64,000 nt of DNA from Desulfonatronum thioautotrophicum (GCF_000934745.1 NZ_JYNO01000012.1:62001-126000); one strand, 5' to 3'. Counted from the first letter of the stretch, positions 45,987-54,839 are shown. Notes: generated by a model not told the origin, from the sequence alone. Numbers and translations are program-made.

Positions 45987-46010
45987 CAGAGGCCAGATAA
46001 CAAAGGTCAG

Positions 46011-46130
46011 GTAGGGGCGGCCCTTGCGGCTGCCCTGATTGGCGATGCAACGAGGGACAATGACGAACGAGTGATCAACCGTGCCGCATGTTGAAATGGG
46101 TGAAGGGCAGGCGCAAGGCCTGCCCCCTAC
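46011..46130. repeat. GTAGGGGC-ended intergenic element, copy 2
   Basis: It begins GTAGGGGCGGCCCTTGCGG and ends GGCGCAAGGCCTGCCCCCTAC, with GTGCCGCATGTTGAAATGGG in the middle. It is closely similar in sequence and length (120 bp) to copy 1 at 41853-41973. It lies between leuD and leuB. Confidence 0.8.
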
Positions 46131-46249
46131 AAGGCGCGACTATCTCCTCGATCATTTGAAACAAGATGCCAACGTGCCAATTTAAAACTGAACGATCCCA
46201 ACCCTTGAACAATAATTGAACATCAACCTGATTGAGGAGAAAGAACCAC

Positions 46250-47302
46250 ATGCGCAGTTACAATATCGGCTGGTTCCCCGGTGACGGCATCGGGCCTGAA
46301 GTGACCCTGCAGGGCCGCAAGGTGCTGGACGCGGCCGGGGCGAAATTTGGATTCACGATCAACTGGCAGCACATCGACCTGGGCGGAGAGCGCTACCTGA
46401 AGACCGGAGAGCTGGTTCCGGACTCCGTGTTGGAGGAAATGCGCGGCCTGGAGTCCATCTACCTGGGGGCCATCGGCCATCCGGACGTCAAGCCGGGCAT
46501 TTTGGAGCAGGGCATCCTGCTCAAGTTGCGCTTTGCTCTGGATCAATACATCAACCTGCGCCCGGTGAAGCTCTATCCCGGCGTGGACTGCCCGCTCAAA
46601 GACAAAGGCCCCGCGGAGATCGACTATGTGGTGGTCCGGGAAAACACTGAGGGCCTCTATGCCGGCAGTGGCGGGTGTCTGCGGCAGGGAACGACGCACG
46701 AAATCGCGGTCCAGGAATCCGTGAATACCTACATGGGCGTGGAGCGCTGCCTGCGCTACGCCTTTGAACTGGCCGCGTCCCGACCACGTAAAAAGCTGAC
46801 CCTTTGCGGCAAGACCAACGTTCTGACCTTTGCCTTCGGTCTTTGGGAACGGGTTTTCCACGAGCTGGCCAAGGAATTTCCCCAGGTGGAACTGGACTAC
46901 GCCCACGTGGACGCCACCTGCATGTGGATGGTCAAGAATCCGGAATGGTTCGACGTGATTGTCACGGACAACATGTTCGGGGATATCATCACCGACCTGG
47001 GCGCCATCACTCAGGGCGGACTGGGCATTGCCGCGGGCGGGAACATCAATCCCCAGGGCGTGTCCATGTTCGAGCCCATCGGGGGCTCGGCCCCCAAATA
47101 TACCGGACAGGGCAAGGCCAATCCCTTGGCCGCAATCCTGGCCGGGCAGATGATGCTTGTGGAACTGAAAGAAGACCAGGCTGCACAGGCAGTGGAACAA
47201 GCCGTGATCAACCTGCTGCCCAAAATGGCCAGCCAGGCTGCCGGCCGGATGGGCATGACCACGGACGAGGTCGGGGATCGTGTGGCCGAGGGCGTGGCTT
47301 AG
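46250..47302 (+). CDS. leuB: 3-isopropylmalate dehydrogenase
   Basis: LeuB oxidises and decarboxylates 3-isopropylmalate with NAD+. [53 protein letters not shown] and the NAD loop [20 protein letters not shown] are present. ATG 46250 follows GAGGAG; it has 350 residues. Its last 23 bp overlap the YihY fusion gene. A decayed copy of its last ~250 bp lies at 49186-49435. Confidence 0.96.
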   Translation: MRSYNIGWFPGDGIGPEVTLQGRKVLDAAGAKFGFTINWQHIDLGGERYLKTGELVPDSVLEEMRGLESIYLGAIGHPDVKPGILEQGILLKLRFALDQYINLRPVKLYPGVDCPLKDKGPAEIDYVVVRENTEGLYAGSGGCLRQGTTHEIAVQESVNTYMGVERCLRYAFELAASRPRKKLTLCGKTNVLTFAFGLWERVFHELAKEFPQVELDYAHVDATCMWMVKNPEWFDVIVTDNMFGDIITDLGAITQGGLGIAAGGNINPQGVSMFEPIGGSAPKYTGQGKANPLAAILAGQMMLVELKEDQAAQAVEQAVINLLPKMASQAAGRMGMTTDEVGDRVAEGVA

Positions 47303-48632
47303 ACTCCCGTTTGATCTTCTGGGGGACGGGCTGAATTGGTTTTTGCAAACCACTTTCGGCACCGTCCTCCAGTTTCTGAAGAATCAGCTTTCCAGCCACG
47401 CATCCGCGGCGGCTTACTACTTTCTGTTGTCCATTGGGCCGCTGGTCCTGGTGGTCGTCTCCATCCTGAACACCTCGCTGGTCAATTTCCCGGAATTGAC
47501 CGCGGAACTGTTCGCCTTTCTCTCCCAGTTCAATGAGGAGCTGAACGAGGACTTTTTCCGGAGCATCGGCATCCTGCAGGCCCAGACGGCCATCAGCGGG
47601 CTGGGTCTTTTGGGCGTCCTCTGGACCAGCCGGTTGATCATCAGCTCCATTCAGAGCGCCTTTGGGGTGATTTTCTCCAGCGATCGATCCAGAAGTTTTG
47701 TCTGGAGCAACCTGCTGTCGCTGGTTTTGGTCCCCGGCGTGCTGACTTTGCTGCTGCTCTCCACGCTGACCAACGTGATCCTGCGCTTCCTGCATGACAA
47801 ACTGGAGGAGATCAGCTGGCTGGTTCAGATCTACGATCTGCTGCTGAAGCTTTCCGGTTTCGTCGTCCCCCTGGTTCTGGTTTTCGGCCTGATCTTCATT
47901 TGCTACCGTTTTCTGCCCCTGACAAGGCCCAAGGTCTGGCACGCCGCTTTGGGTGCCGGATTCTGCACCCTGGCCATTCACGGCTTGCGAGTGGCATTTC
48001 TGCAATTTGTCTCCCTGGCCTCCTACAATTACGTGTACGGTTCCTTGGGCGCGGTGATCTTCCTGCTGCTTTGGGTCTATCTGGTTTTTCTGCTTTTTTT
48101 TCTCTTTGCCCAGTTCGTGGAAGTGGCTGGCCGGGTAGACATCCTGGCTCTGGATCGGATCATCGCTCCTCAAAACACCTCCAGTGGAATAGGTGGTCGC
48201 GTGGAGGATAGGCTTTTCGGCTCGTCCCGGCGCATTTTCTCCAAGTACGCCCAGAGCGTTTCGAGTGGAAATGTCGTCTATCGCAAAGGTGACCAGGGAC
48301 GGGATATCTACTACCTGCGCTCCGGCAAGGTTCTGCTTTTCAATGAGAGTCCGGCCTCGTCCTCCAAGCCCCTGGCCGTGATCGAGCCGGGGCAGTTCTT
48401 CGGTGAAACCGCCTATCTCTTGAACCAGCCGCGTCTTTCCACGGCACGGGCCGAAACCAATTCCGAACTGATCCTCCTCTCTCCCAGAGTCTTTGAAGAC
48501 CTCCTGGCCCACAGTCCCTCTGTATCCCGAAAGATCATCAGCTCTCTGGGGCTACGGCTGAAGCAGGCGACAAAGGCGGCGGGAGACGGAAACTCTGTGT
48601 TTAGCGAACATCAGCCGGGACAAACCGTATGA
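47280..48632 (+). CDS. YihY/BrkB-type membrane protein fused to a cyclic-nucleotide-binding domain
   Basis: Residues ~15-270 form a YihY/BrkB family membrane domain with about six helices (SSHASAAAYYFLLSIGPLVL, LGVLWTSRLIISSIQSAF, YNYVYGSLGAVIFLLLW). Residues ~310-430 form a cNMP/CRP-type sensor (VSSGNVVYRKGDQGRDIYYL, then EPGQFFGETAYLLNQPRLST, matching the phosphate-binding cassette GE with the following R-x-A replaced by RLST.A). GTG 47280 after GAGG is the best start and overlaps leuB by 23 bp. The fusion suggests a membrane process gated by a small ligand; substrate and ligand are unknown. A broken copy lies at 50486-51117. Confidence 0.85.
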   Translation: MWPRAWLRLPFDLLGDGLNWFLQTTFGTVLQFLKNQLSSHASAAAYYFLLSIGPLVLVVVSILNTSLVNFPELTAELFAFLSQFNEELNEDFFRSIGILQAQTAISGLGLLGVLWTSRLIISSIQSAFGVIFSSDRSRSFVWSNLLSLVLVPGVLTLLLLSTLTNVILRFLHDKLEEISWLVQIYDLLLKLSGFVVPLVLVFGLIFICYRFLPLTRPKVWHAALGAGFCTLAIHGLRVAFLQFVSLASYNYVYGSLGAVIFLLLWVYLVFLLFFLFAQFVEVAGRVDILALDRIIAPQNTSSGIGGRVEDRLFGSSRRIFSKYAQSVSSGNVVYRKGDQGRDIYYLRSGKVLLFNESPASSSKPLAVIEPGQFFGETAYLLNQPRLSTARAETNSELILLSPRVFEDLLAHSPSVSRKIISSLGLRLKQATKAAGDGNSVFSEHQPGQTV

Positions 48633-49185
48633 TTAGGGTTGCGACTGGTGATTCCGTCGGGATAGGTGTTGCGCATGCCCTGTTTTGACACGGTGGCACG
48701 GAAATCCGGGATATTGACGCACCCCCGCAATGCCTCTCCAGTCCTGCAGGGGTGGCCACAGGGGGCCGCCCCTGCGGGATGTGGATGTGGGGATTTGGGG
48801 CAATGCCGGATATGCGTGCGATTCCGTATCCGAATTGCGTATGGCATTCCCGTAGGGGCAGGCCCCTGTGCCTGCCCCGTGTTGAAGCGGTTTAACGGAC
48901 ATCCGAAATTATTTCCGCAATCCCGAGATACCGCGCCAATCCGGCAGGGCGGCCACGGGGGAGGCCGCCCCTACGAGTGATGCGGGGATTTGGGGTAATG
49001 TCGGATATGAATCCAATTTCGCGACTGGATAGCGGATGGTGTTCCCGTAGGGGCAGACCCCCGTGATTGCCCTGTTTCGTGTTTCCGCCCGTACAGTTGC
49101 CTTACCCGAATGAGGACTCCCTCTGTTTGGCAATGTTTGCAATATCGGATAGAAATGGACCATCCTGGTGAAGCATACTTGATAC
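48633..49185. other. Repeat-filled spacer after the YihY fusion gene
   Basis: These 553 bases contain a two-unit direct repeat with GC-rich hairpins (48736-49075) and then unstructured sequence up to a leuB-derived fragment. No gene is supported on either strand; the minus-strand frames across it are repeat-derived. Confidence 0.6.
48736..49075. repeat. Two tandem ~197-bp units of GTAGGGGC-type hairpin repeats
   Basis: Each unit carries a GGGGTGGCC/GGCCGCCCC hairpin, then GGGGATTTGGGG (48789 and 48984, 195 bp apart), a GTCGGATATG-like stretch and CCCGTAGGGGCAG with its inverted partner. The units are diverged but aligned throughout, showing an old tandem duplication. Confidence 0.7.
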
Positions 49186-49435
49186 CCGAGGGCGTTTCCA
49201 TGTTCGAGCCCATCGGCGGCTCGGCCCCGAAATGCGCCGGGCAGGGCAAGGCCAACCCCCTGGCCGCCATCCTGGCCGGACAGATGATGCTCAACGAACT
49301 CAGGGAAGCTCAGGCGGCCCAGGCCGTGGAGCAGGCCGTGATCAACCTGCTGCCCAAGATGTCCAGCTAGGCCGCCGGCCGAATGGGCATGACCACGGAT
49401 GAGGTCGGCGATCGTGTGGCCGAGGGCGTGGCGTA
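49186..49435 (+). pseudogene. Fragment of a duplicated leuB 3' end
   Basis: The stretch aligns with leuB 47055-47302: [32 protein letters not shown] and [11 protein letters not shown] are shared. A CAG codon has become TAG at LPKMSS, after which [21 protein letters not shown] is still readable. No leuB sequence precedes it, so the copy is truncated and nonfunctional. Repeat copy G begins at its end. Confidence 0.9.
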
Positions 49436-49436
49436 A

Positions 49437-49601
49437 CAGTCCGTTGAAAAACTCCCAATTGCCGCGTCGCTGCTCCGGCACCTACTTGAGATGACCATTT
49501 TGATAAATGAGCAGGCGCTAACAACTCAAGTAGGTGCCGGATTGCTCCTTGCACTTGGGGTTTTTGAACGGACTGTGGATAATGACTTTTTCAACACTCA
49601 G
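49437..49601 (+). repeat. Dispersed palindromic element, copy G (with long inner stem)
   Basis: Ends are CAGTCCGTTGAAAAACTCCC and GGGGTTTTTGAACGGACTG, tail CTTTTTCAACACTCAG. Inside, CCGGCACCTACTTGAG pairs perfectly with CTCAAGTAGGTGCCGG (16 bp), so the whole element can fold into one long cruciform. It separates the leuB fragment from the MNT gene. Confidence 0.9.
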
Positions 49602-49685
49602 GTAAGCCGAAGTTGTGAGCGATAAGAGCCTCACGGTTCGAGTTGGCAACGTGCAGTGAGGTTTCTTCAAAGAAGGGGCGCGAAA

Positions 49686-50018
49686 ATGAATGAGCGCATG
49701 ACGCTGACCCAGCAGATACTTGAGCGACTCCGTCCGCTGGAGCCGGATCAGGTTATTCTTTTCGGCAGCCATGCCTGGGGGACGCCGGGGGAAGAGAGCG
49801 ACGTGGACATCTATGTCGTCACCAAAGACGACTTTATTCCCAAGGACTTTGAGCAAAAAAAACAGTTGAGGCTGAAAGTGGCCCGAGCCATCAGAGACCT
49901 CCAAAAGACAACTCCCATTGACGTCATCACGCATACCCGGGCAATGCACAAGAAGTTTATCGAAAATGACAGCGGATTTTGCCGAGCCATCATGCAAAAC
50001 GGGGTTCGCCTGCTATGA
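49686..50018 (+). CDS. MNT-type nucleotidyltransferase (MntA-like antitoxin)
   Basis: A 110-residue protein with LFGSHAWGTPGEESDVDIYVV: Gly27-Ser28 and Asp39-x-Asp41 form the nucleotidyltransferase site. ATG 49686 follows GAAGGGG. Its stop overlaps the HEPN start by 4 bp (ATGA). In characterised HepT/MntA modules the MNT protein modifies and silences the HEPN ribonuclease. The pair sits between two fragments of the duplicated leuB-yihY segment. Confidence 0.87.
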   Translation: MNERMTLTQQILERLRPLEPDQVILFGSHAWGTPGEESDVDIYVVTKDDFIPKDFEQKKQLRLKVARAIRDLQKTTPIDVITHTRAMHKKFIENDSGFCRAIMQNGVRLL

Positions 50019-50416
50019 GATTGCGACCGGCTTCTGAATGGCTCAAGGCCGCCAGGCTGGATCTGGACAGCATTCCCTACATTCTCCATGTGGAACATTT
50101 GACTCCGGTTGTGGCGTTTCATGCTCAGCAATCCGTTGAAAAATCGTTGAAAGCCCTTCTGGAGTTCAAGGGGCGCCACATTCCAAAGACGCACAAGCTG
50201 CAGACGCTCTTCGACAGCGCGGAACCGGAATTTGAAATTGATGAAGAGATTCTTCTCGTGCTGGATGATCTGTATATTGACGCACGATATCCTGGCGATT
50301 TCGGCCTGCTGCCGGATGGGGTACCTTCCGTGGAACATGCGGTTACATTCTACCGCTTTGCTCAAGACGTATATTTCAATATCTCTGATTTCATTGGAAT
50401 CTCTAAAGATTCATGA
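50015..50416 (+). CDS. HEPN-domain protein (HepT-like toxin candidate)
   Basis: The 133-residue HEPN protein has SEWLKAARLDLDSIPYIL, then VVAFHAQQSVEKSLKALLEF and HIPKTHKLQTLF, the usual pattern of family PF05168. ATG 50015 overlaps the MNT stop, giving an intact two-gene operon. Compared with the heme-operon HEPN at 35191-35590 it has no frameshift. Toxicity is inferred from family and pairing only. Confidence 0.85.
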   Translation: MRLRPASEWLKAARLDLDSIPYILHVEHLTPVVAFHAQQSVEKSLKALLEFKGRHIPKTHKLQTLFDSAEPEFEIDEEILLVLDDLYIDARYPGDFGLLPDGVPSVEHAVTFYRFAQDVYFNISDFIGISKDS

Positions 50417-50485
50417 TTTTTTTGGCGCATGTCCAGTCAGGGTGGTGGGTCGGATCTTTTGAGCATGCTTTTTTCCTTTTTCAGA

Positions 50486-51117
50486 CGACTGGGGGACGGG
50501 CTGAACTGGTTTTTGCAAACCACTTTCGGCACCGTCCTCTAGTTTCTGAAAAATCAGCTTTCCAGCCACGCGGGCGCGGCGTTCTTCCTGCTGCTTTGGG
50601 TCTATCTGGTTTTTCTGCTTTTTTTCTCTTTGCCCAGTTCGTGGAAGTGGCAGGCCGGGTAGACATCCTGGCCCTGGACCGAATCATCGCTCCCCAGAAC
50701 ACCTCCAGCAGAATAGGTGGTCGCGTGAAGGATAGGCTTTTCGGCTCGTCCCGGCGCATTTTCTCCAAGTACGCCCAGAGCGTTTCGAGTGGAAATGTCG
50801 TCTATCGCAAAGGTGACCAGGGACGGGATATCTACTACCTGCGCTCCGGCAGGGTTCTGCTTTTCAATGAGAGTTCGACCTCGTCCTCCAAGCCCCTGGC
50901 CCTGATCGAGCCGGGGCAGTTCTTCGGTGAAACCGCCTATCTCTTGAACCAGCCGCGTCTCTCCACGGCACGGGCCGAAACCGATTCCGAACTGATCCTC
51001 CTCTCCCCCAGCGTCTTTGAAGACCTCCTGGCCCACAGCCCATCTGTATCCCGAAAGATCATCAGCTCTCTTGGGCTACGGCTGAAGCAGGCGACCAAAG
51101 TGGCGGAAACAGGGTAG
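50486..51117 (+). pseudogene. Decayed copy of the YihY-cNMP fusion gene
   Basis: The first ~95 bp match 47322-47416, but CTCCAG is now CTCTAG (a stop). About 650 bp encoding most membrane helices are then missing, and the copy resumes at the equivalent of 48050. One T is lost from the eight-T run before CTCTTTGCCCAG, a further frameshift. The cNMP-domain part (FVEVAGRVDILALDRIIAPQ onward) is open and >90% alike by eye. A separate product of only this domain is conceivable but no start with a ribosome site is seen. Confidence 0.9.
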
Positions 51118-51349
51118 GGTTGTTTTTTCGTTGCTGATCAGGAGGGAGTCATGCAAGGCATGATGAGCCAAACGTCTTTCCTGGTAAACCAGAGATCACA
51201 GGCATCGAAAATTATTTTTGCTCCTCCAGTTCACACCAGGGTGGACCGGTCGCTCTTGTCTTCAGGCGGATCATGATATGACGGGCTTCCCCGGTCCGCG
51301 AACCATGTCGGAACGGTGGTTTTCAATTTCATAACCCCCGCGGAGGATC

Positions 51350-53341
51350 ATGAGCAGCGCATCCCAACAGCCCCGGAGCACCGACAGCAGCCGGACTGGC
51401 AAGCATCTGGACCGGCAATCATCACCTTCCGCGGCCGGAGTTGTCGGCCACTTGGCCTTTGCTCTCAAGGCCTTGATCTGGGGTGTCACAGTTTACCTGC
51501 TGGGCACTACCTTCGGAGCCAGCGAATATTGGGTCTTCGCCCTGGGCCTGTTTACGTTGAGTCTTCCGGTGGCCCTGAGCGGATTCTACTCCGCCACCAT
51601 CAGCCAGATTCGCCGTCTGGCCTTCTTCACCCAGCGGGGCTGGATCCATGCGCTCTTTTCGCGGCGGCTGCTCAAGGGGCTGCTTTGGGTCGGCTGGGCT
51701 CTTGTCTCCTCGTTCTTCCTGCTCATCCAGTTCCACACCTACACCCGGTTGGAGTGGACCGTCTTTTTTCTGACCGCGCCGGTTTTCTGGGCCATATTCC
51801 AACTCAGCCGCAAGCTGATCGCCCGGGAAATGCAGCCCTTTCTGGTGACCAGCATGGCCCTAAGCTGGGCGCGGACCCTCACACCCCTGGTCATGGCCCC
51901 GGCCTACGTGCTGACCCTGTTGTTCCTGACCGCTCCCGCGCAATATCCTTCCCTGTCCGAGGCCATTGAGGCACGAAAGGCCCATGTCGCGGACATGACC
52001 GGCAGCGCCGTGGTATACGAGGTCTCCCAGTATCTCGCGCTGTACGACGGAGCCAAGGCCTATTTTCTGGGGAACCCGCCGGGAATCCTCGGAGCCACGG
52101 ATGCGTCCCCGGAAGTCTCTTCGGAAGTCTCTTCGGACCATACTTCCGCCATCTTTCCGGGTGTCTTCCCAAGTGTCTTCCCAGACGCGCTTTGGGCCAC
52201 CGCGTTGGTGGGCCTGGGTGGACTGGTGGTCTTTTTCAACGCCTGCGCCATGCTGTCCTGCCTGCTCATCCCAGGTCTCGAATTCAGACGCGTCTTCGGC
52301 CCGCTCACATCGGCCCAGGTTCCCCCGCCCGTGCCTCCCCGTCGCACCGCCGCCATCGTGGCCGTGCTCACCTTCGTCGCCCTGTTCATCTATCTCCCGG
52401 CCGTCACCTCCCTGGAAAGCCTGCTTCGGAGCAATCCGGAACTGACCCGGGAACTGGCCCAAGCCAGAGAAAGCGCCGAAGCCTGGGTCGTGCCCAGGCT
52501 GGAGCAGATCGACGAACAGTACTTCCGTCCCGGAACCTTCGACAAGCTCCGCGAGGCCCGGCTCCAGGCCCTGCGCACGGTGGAAGCCTCCATGGACCGC
52601 CTGGAACAACAGGTCGATCCGGCCTTCGACACCCTGGAGGCCAACGTGGACGGGTACCTGGACTGGTACTACAGCCTGCCCGGAGAATACGCCCGGATCA
52701 TGAACCTGCTGATCGGCCAGATCGAGGACTACATGCTCCGCAAACTCAAAGAAAGCCTGCTGGCCGGAGAACCGTTCAAGGACCTGGAAACGGCCCTGAG
52801 CCAAGCCATGGCGGAACACGACCGAGCCATGCGGGAATACCAGGAAGCAGCCCAGCGGATCATGGACGAAAACCGGGTCACTTCCCCGGAGGATGCCCAC
52901 AAGGTCAACGTGGAGCGCCGTATCTCCCTGGACGAGGTCTTGAACCCGTCCATGCATACCGATGTGATCGGCTTCCACACCCGGATCGGCGGCAGTGCCG
53001 CCGCTGGAGTCGTGTCCGCGGCGGTGGCCAAGAAGATCGCCGGCAAGGTGGCCGGAAAGAACGTCTTCAAGCTGGCCGCCAAATCCCTGGCCAAGGTCGT
53101 GGCCGGGAAAACGGCCGGAACAGCGGGCGGGGCTTCCGCGGGGGCAGCCGTTGGATTAGCGTTCGGCGGCCCAGTCGGTGCAATTGCTGGCGGGGTTCTC
53201 GGTGCCGTTGCCGTCGGGGTCAGTGTGGACAAAATGCTGCTCATGCTTGAATCAGCCGTCAGCCGAGAAGACTTCAAACAGGAGATCCTCGCGGCTGTTC
53301 AGGAGGCGAGGGAGGAGTTCAAGGCAGGGTTGCGAGGATGA
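51350..53341 (+). CDS. Large membrane protein of unknown family
   Basis: A 663-residue protein preceded by GGAGG. Hydrophobic segments are near 37-54, 61-79, 109-127, 136-152, 176-194, 283-308 and 332-350. Between 360 and 520 lies a hydrophilic, probably helical region rich in Glu, Arg and Ala (ELAQARESAEAWVVPRLEQI). Residues ~545-640 are Ala/Gly-rich (VAKKIAGKVAGKNVFKLAAK, then AGTAGGASAGAAVGLAFGGP), resembling glycine-zipper membrane-inserting stretches. I do not recognise the family. It stands alone, downstream of the decayed YihY copy. Confidence 0.75.
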   Translation: MSSASQQPRSTDSSRTGKHLDRQSSPSAAGVVGHLAFALKALIWGVTVYLLGTTFGASEYWVFALGLFTLSLPVALSGFYSATISQIRRLAFFTQRGWIHALFSRRLLKGLLWVGWALVSSFFLLIQFHTYTRLEWTVFFLTAPVFWAIFQLSRKLIAREMQPFLVTSMALSWARTLTPLVMAPAYVLTLLFLTAPAQYPSLSEAIEARKAHVADMTGSAVVYEVSQYLALYDGAKAYFLGNPPGILGATDASPEVSSEVSSDHTSAIFPGVFPSVFPDALWATALVGLGGLVVFFNACAMLSCLLIPGLEFRRVFGPLTSAQVPPPVPPRRTAAIVAVLTFVALFIYLPAVTSLESLLRSNPELTRELAQARESAEAWVVPRLEQIDEQYFRPGTFDKLREARLQALRTVEASMDRLEQQVDPAFDTLEANVDGYLDWYYSLPGEYARIMNLLIGQIEDYMLRKLKESLLAGEPFKDLETALSQAMAEHDRAMREYQEAAQRIMDENRVTSPEDAHKVNVERRISLDEVLNPSMHTDVIGFHTRIGGSAAAGVVSAAVAKKIAGKVAGKNVFKLAAKSLAKVVAGKTAGTAGGASAGAAVGLAFGGPVGAIAGGVLGAVAVGVSVDKMLLMLESAVSREDFKQEILAAVQEAREEFKAGLRG

Positions 53342-54133
53342 TAATGGGACGATTGTGTCAGAAAGCGTTTCCCGACATTGATTTCCCACCTCTTGCCGCC
53401 AGTTGTTCTGAGCGAACGATCCGTCCTGACTCCAAAGCTGAGAAGGACCTGAGTTTACCAAGTCAAAAAAGGTTGATCCGATACGGTTGCGAGGTTATGC
53501 AATGTGCCAAGAAGCGTTCAGGTTTTGCACTTGGGTCACACCACTAACGGAAATTTGAGTGCGCTAAGCCCTGCTCTGTGGTGCATAATCCGTTACACCG
53601 TGCTTGATCTGGTCTTTTTGGGTCGAGCAGTATCGGCAGATTGCAGGACACGTTTGATTCCTGACCTGGCCGTCGAATTCAAGAAGAAGCTGGTTCAGGT
53701 GGGGTGGGGATGCGTTCCGTGCAGCGACTTGGTCAAAAGTTACTTGATACACTTGATACCTGGTGACACGCATGCTGGGTTAATTTAGACCTACATTTTC
53801 GACCAATTCAGTTAATTTTCTTAAACGGCACGATTGTTGGTAGTTGTACCCCATGCCTGTTGAGGTGAGCATTATGTCGGGCCTTTATCGTGGTTCTTCA
53901 GGTAGCTGCATAATGCTGACTTCGGAAAAAGCAAAAAGCTGACCTCGGAGCCAAGGGGATTTGACGGATATTTTTCAAAACACTGAAATAACCTGGAAAG
54001 TGTGGACTCTGTTTTCAAATAGTGCTTGCAAAATTTGCAGGTGTTAAGGACTGGAATTTGGAGGATGGATTTTTCTGAGTTCCGCATAATAACACTGTTG
54101 GGCATAGAGGACACGCGAGAACAAAATCGAGCA
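53342..54133. other. AT-richer stretch without a clear gene, upstream of the PIN gene
   Basis: No open frame in these 792 bases looks like a protein; those at 53338-53547 and 53504-53788 have no family pattern or ribosome site. Composition is more AT-rich than the flanks. AGCATTATG (53868) and CATAATGCT (53909) form a dyad, and a GTTGGGC heptamer at 54097 may mark a recombination site. Confidence 0.5.
54097..54103 (+). other. GTTRRRY-like core heptamer before the PIN gene
   Basis: GTTGGGC fits the integron crossover core GTTRRRY and lies 31 bp before the PIN start, where the 5' border of a cassette would be. A heptamer alone occurs by chance often; it is listed because an attC-like fold lies at the other end of the gene pair. 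Confidence 0.35.
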
Positions 54134-54574
54134 ATGCGTATTTATCTTGACAACTGCTGCCTGCAACGCCCGCTGGACAACCAGTCTCATCCTCGCATCA
54201 GAGTCGAAACTGAAGCGATATATGCTTTATTGGCAGTAGTGCAGGCCAAGGAACTCGTCCTGCTTGATTCGGAGGCGCTGCGCTATGAGATATCGCGAAT
54301 CCCTGATGAAACAAGACAAATTGAAACCCTTGCGCTCCTGTCGCTTGCCTCTGAGTATCTACAAGTCACTGACGAAATAGAAGCATTGGCTCTCACCTTT
54401 GAGCAGAGAGGGCTCGGCGCGCTTGATGCCATCCATCTAGCCCTCGCATCGACGGCGAAGGCCGATTATTTCTGTACCTGTGATGACAAGCTATACCGTA
54501 AAGCGACTGCTATCCCGGGTATTACCTGCAAAGTTATTACCCTATTGAGCCTTATACCGGAGGTTACAAAATGA
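54134..54574 (+). CDS. PIN-domain protein (toxin candidate)
   Basis: A 146-residue PIN nuclease-like protein: IYLDNCCLQRP holds the first acidic residue (Asp6), LDSEALRYEI follows near 65, and GLGALDAIHLALAS plus FCTCDDKLYRKA carry the later acidic residues. PIN toxins cleave RNA with Mg2+. ATG 54134 is used; the ribosome site is weak. The stop overlaps the next gene's ATG by 4 bp. Composition is AT-richer than the neighbours. The pair looks like a mobile gene cassette. Confidence 0.82.
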   Translation: MRIYLDNCCLQRPLDNQSHPRIRVETEAIYALLAVVQAKELVLLDSEALRYEISRIPDETRQIETLALLSLASEYLQVTDEIEALALTFEQRGLGALDAIHLALASTAKADYFCTCDDKLYRKATAIPGITCKVITLLSLIPEVTK

Positions 54575-54810
54575 GCGTTCAAATCCAGCCACTCAAAGAA
54601 ATCACCAGTCGAGCCCAAAACGCCTTAATTCGAGAGTTAGGGGTTGTTGATACCATCCGCTTTCTTAACCAGTTTCGTGCAGGCTGTGGCGACTACACAA
54701 CGGAGAGAGAAGAGTTATTTAAGACAGAATCCGTCAAAAGTATCGTGGCGGAGATTAAAGCGCAGAGAAATATCAACGCCCAACAAAACGCTCCAGCGGA
54801 CCGCTCCTGA
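54571..54810 (+). CDS. Small partner of the PIN protein (antitoxin candidate)
   Basis: The 79-residue protein (SRAQNALIRELGVVDTIRFL, DYTTEREELFKTESVKSIVA) overlaps the PIN gene by ATGA. It has no DNA-binding motif I can name. Pairing with a PIN gene suggests an antitoxin, here encoded second instead of first as is usual. The last ~11 codons run through an attC-like sequence, so the C-terminus is set by the recombination site. Confidence 0.6.
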   Translation: MSVQIQPLKEITSRAQNALIRELGVVDTIRFLNQFRAGCGDYTTEREELFKTESVKSIVAEIKAQRNINAQQNAPADRS

Positions 54811-54839
54811 CGTCGCGGCCGCTGAGCTTTACGTTCAGC
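54778..54839 (+). repeat. attC-like integron recombination site candidate
   Basis: GCCCAAC (fits RYYYAAC) opens the site and GTTCAGC (one mismatch to GTTRRRY) closes it. Between them GCTCCAGCGGACCGC can pair with GCGGCCGCTGAGC, leaving exactly two unpaired bases on one arm, the extrahelical-base pattern by which integron integrase recognises attC. It overlaps the end of the PIN partner gene. No integrase gene is in the window. Confidence 0.6.

Noticed and set aside
48736-49075. Possible CRISPR array in the repeated stretch
   Set aside because: There are only two long diverged units with hairpins; repeats are not short, identical and evenly spaced, and no cas genes are present.
53338-53788. 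Two short overlapping frames (69 and 94 codons) before the PIN gene
   Set aside because: They have no family pattern, ribosome site or codon bias matching neighbours.
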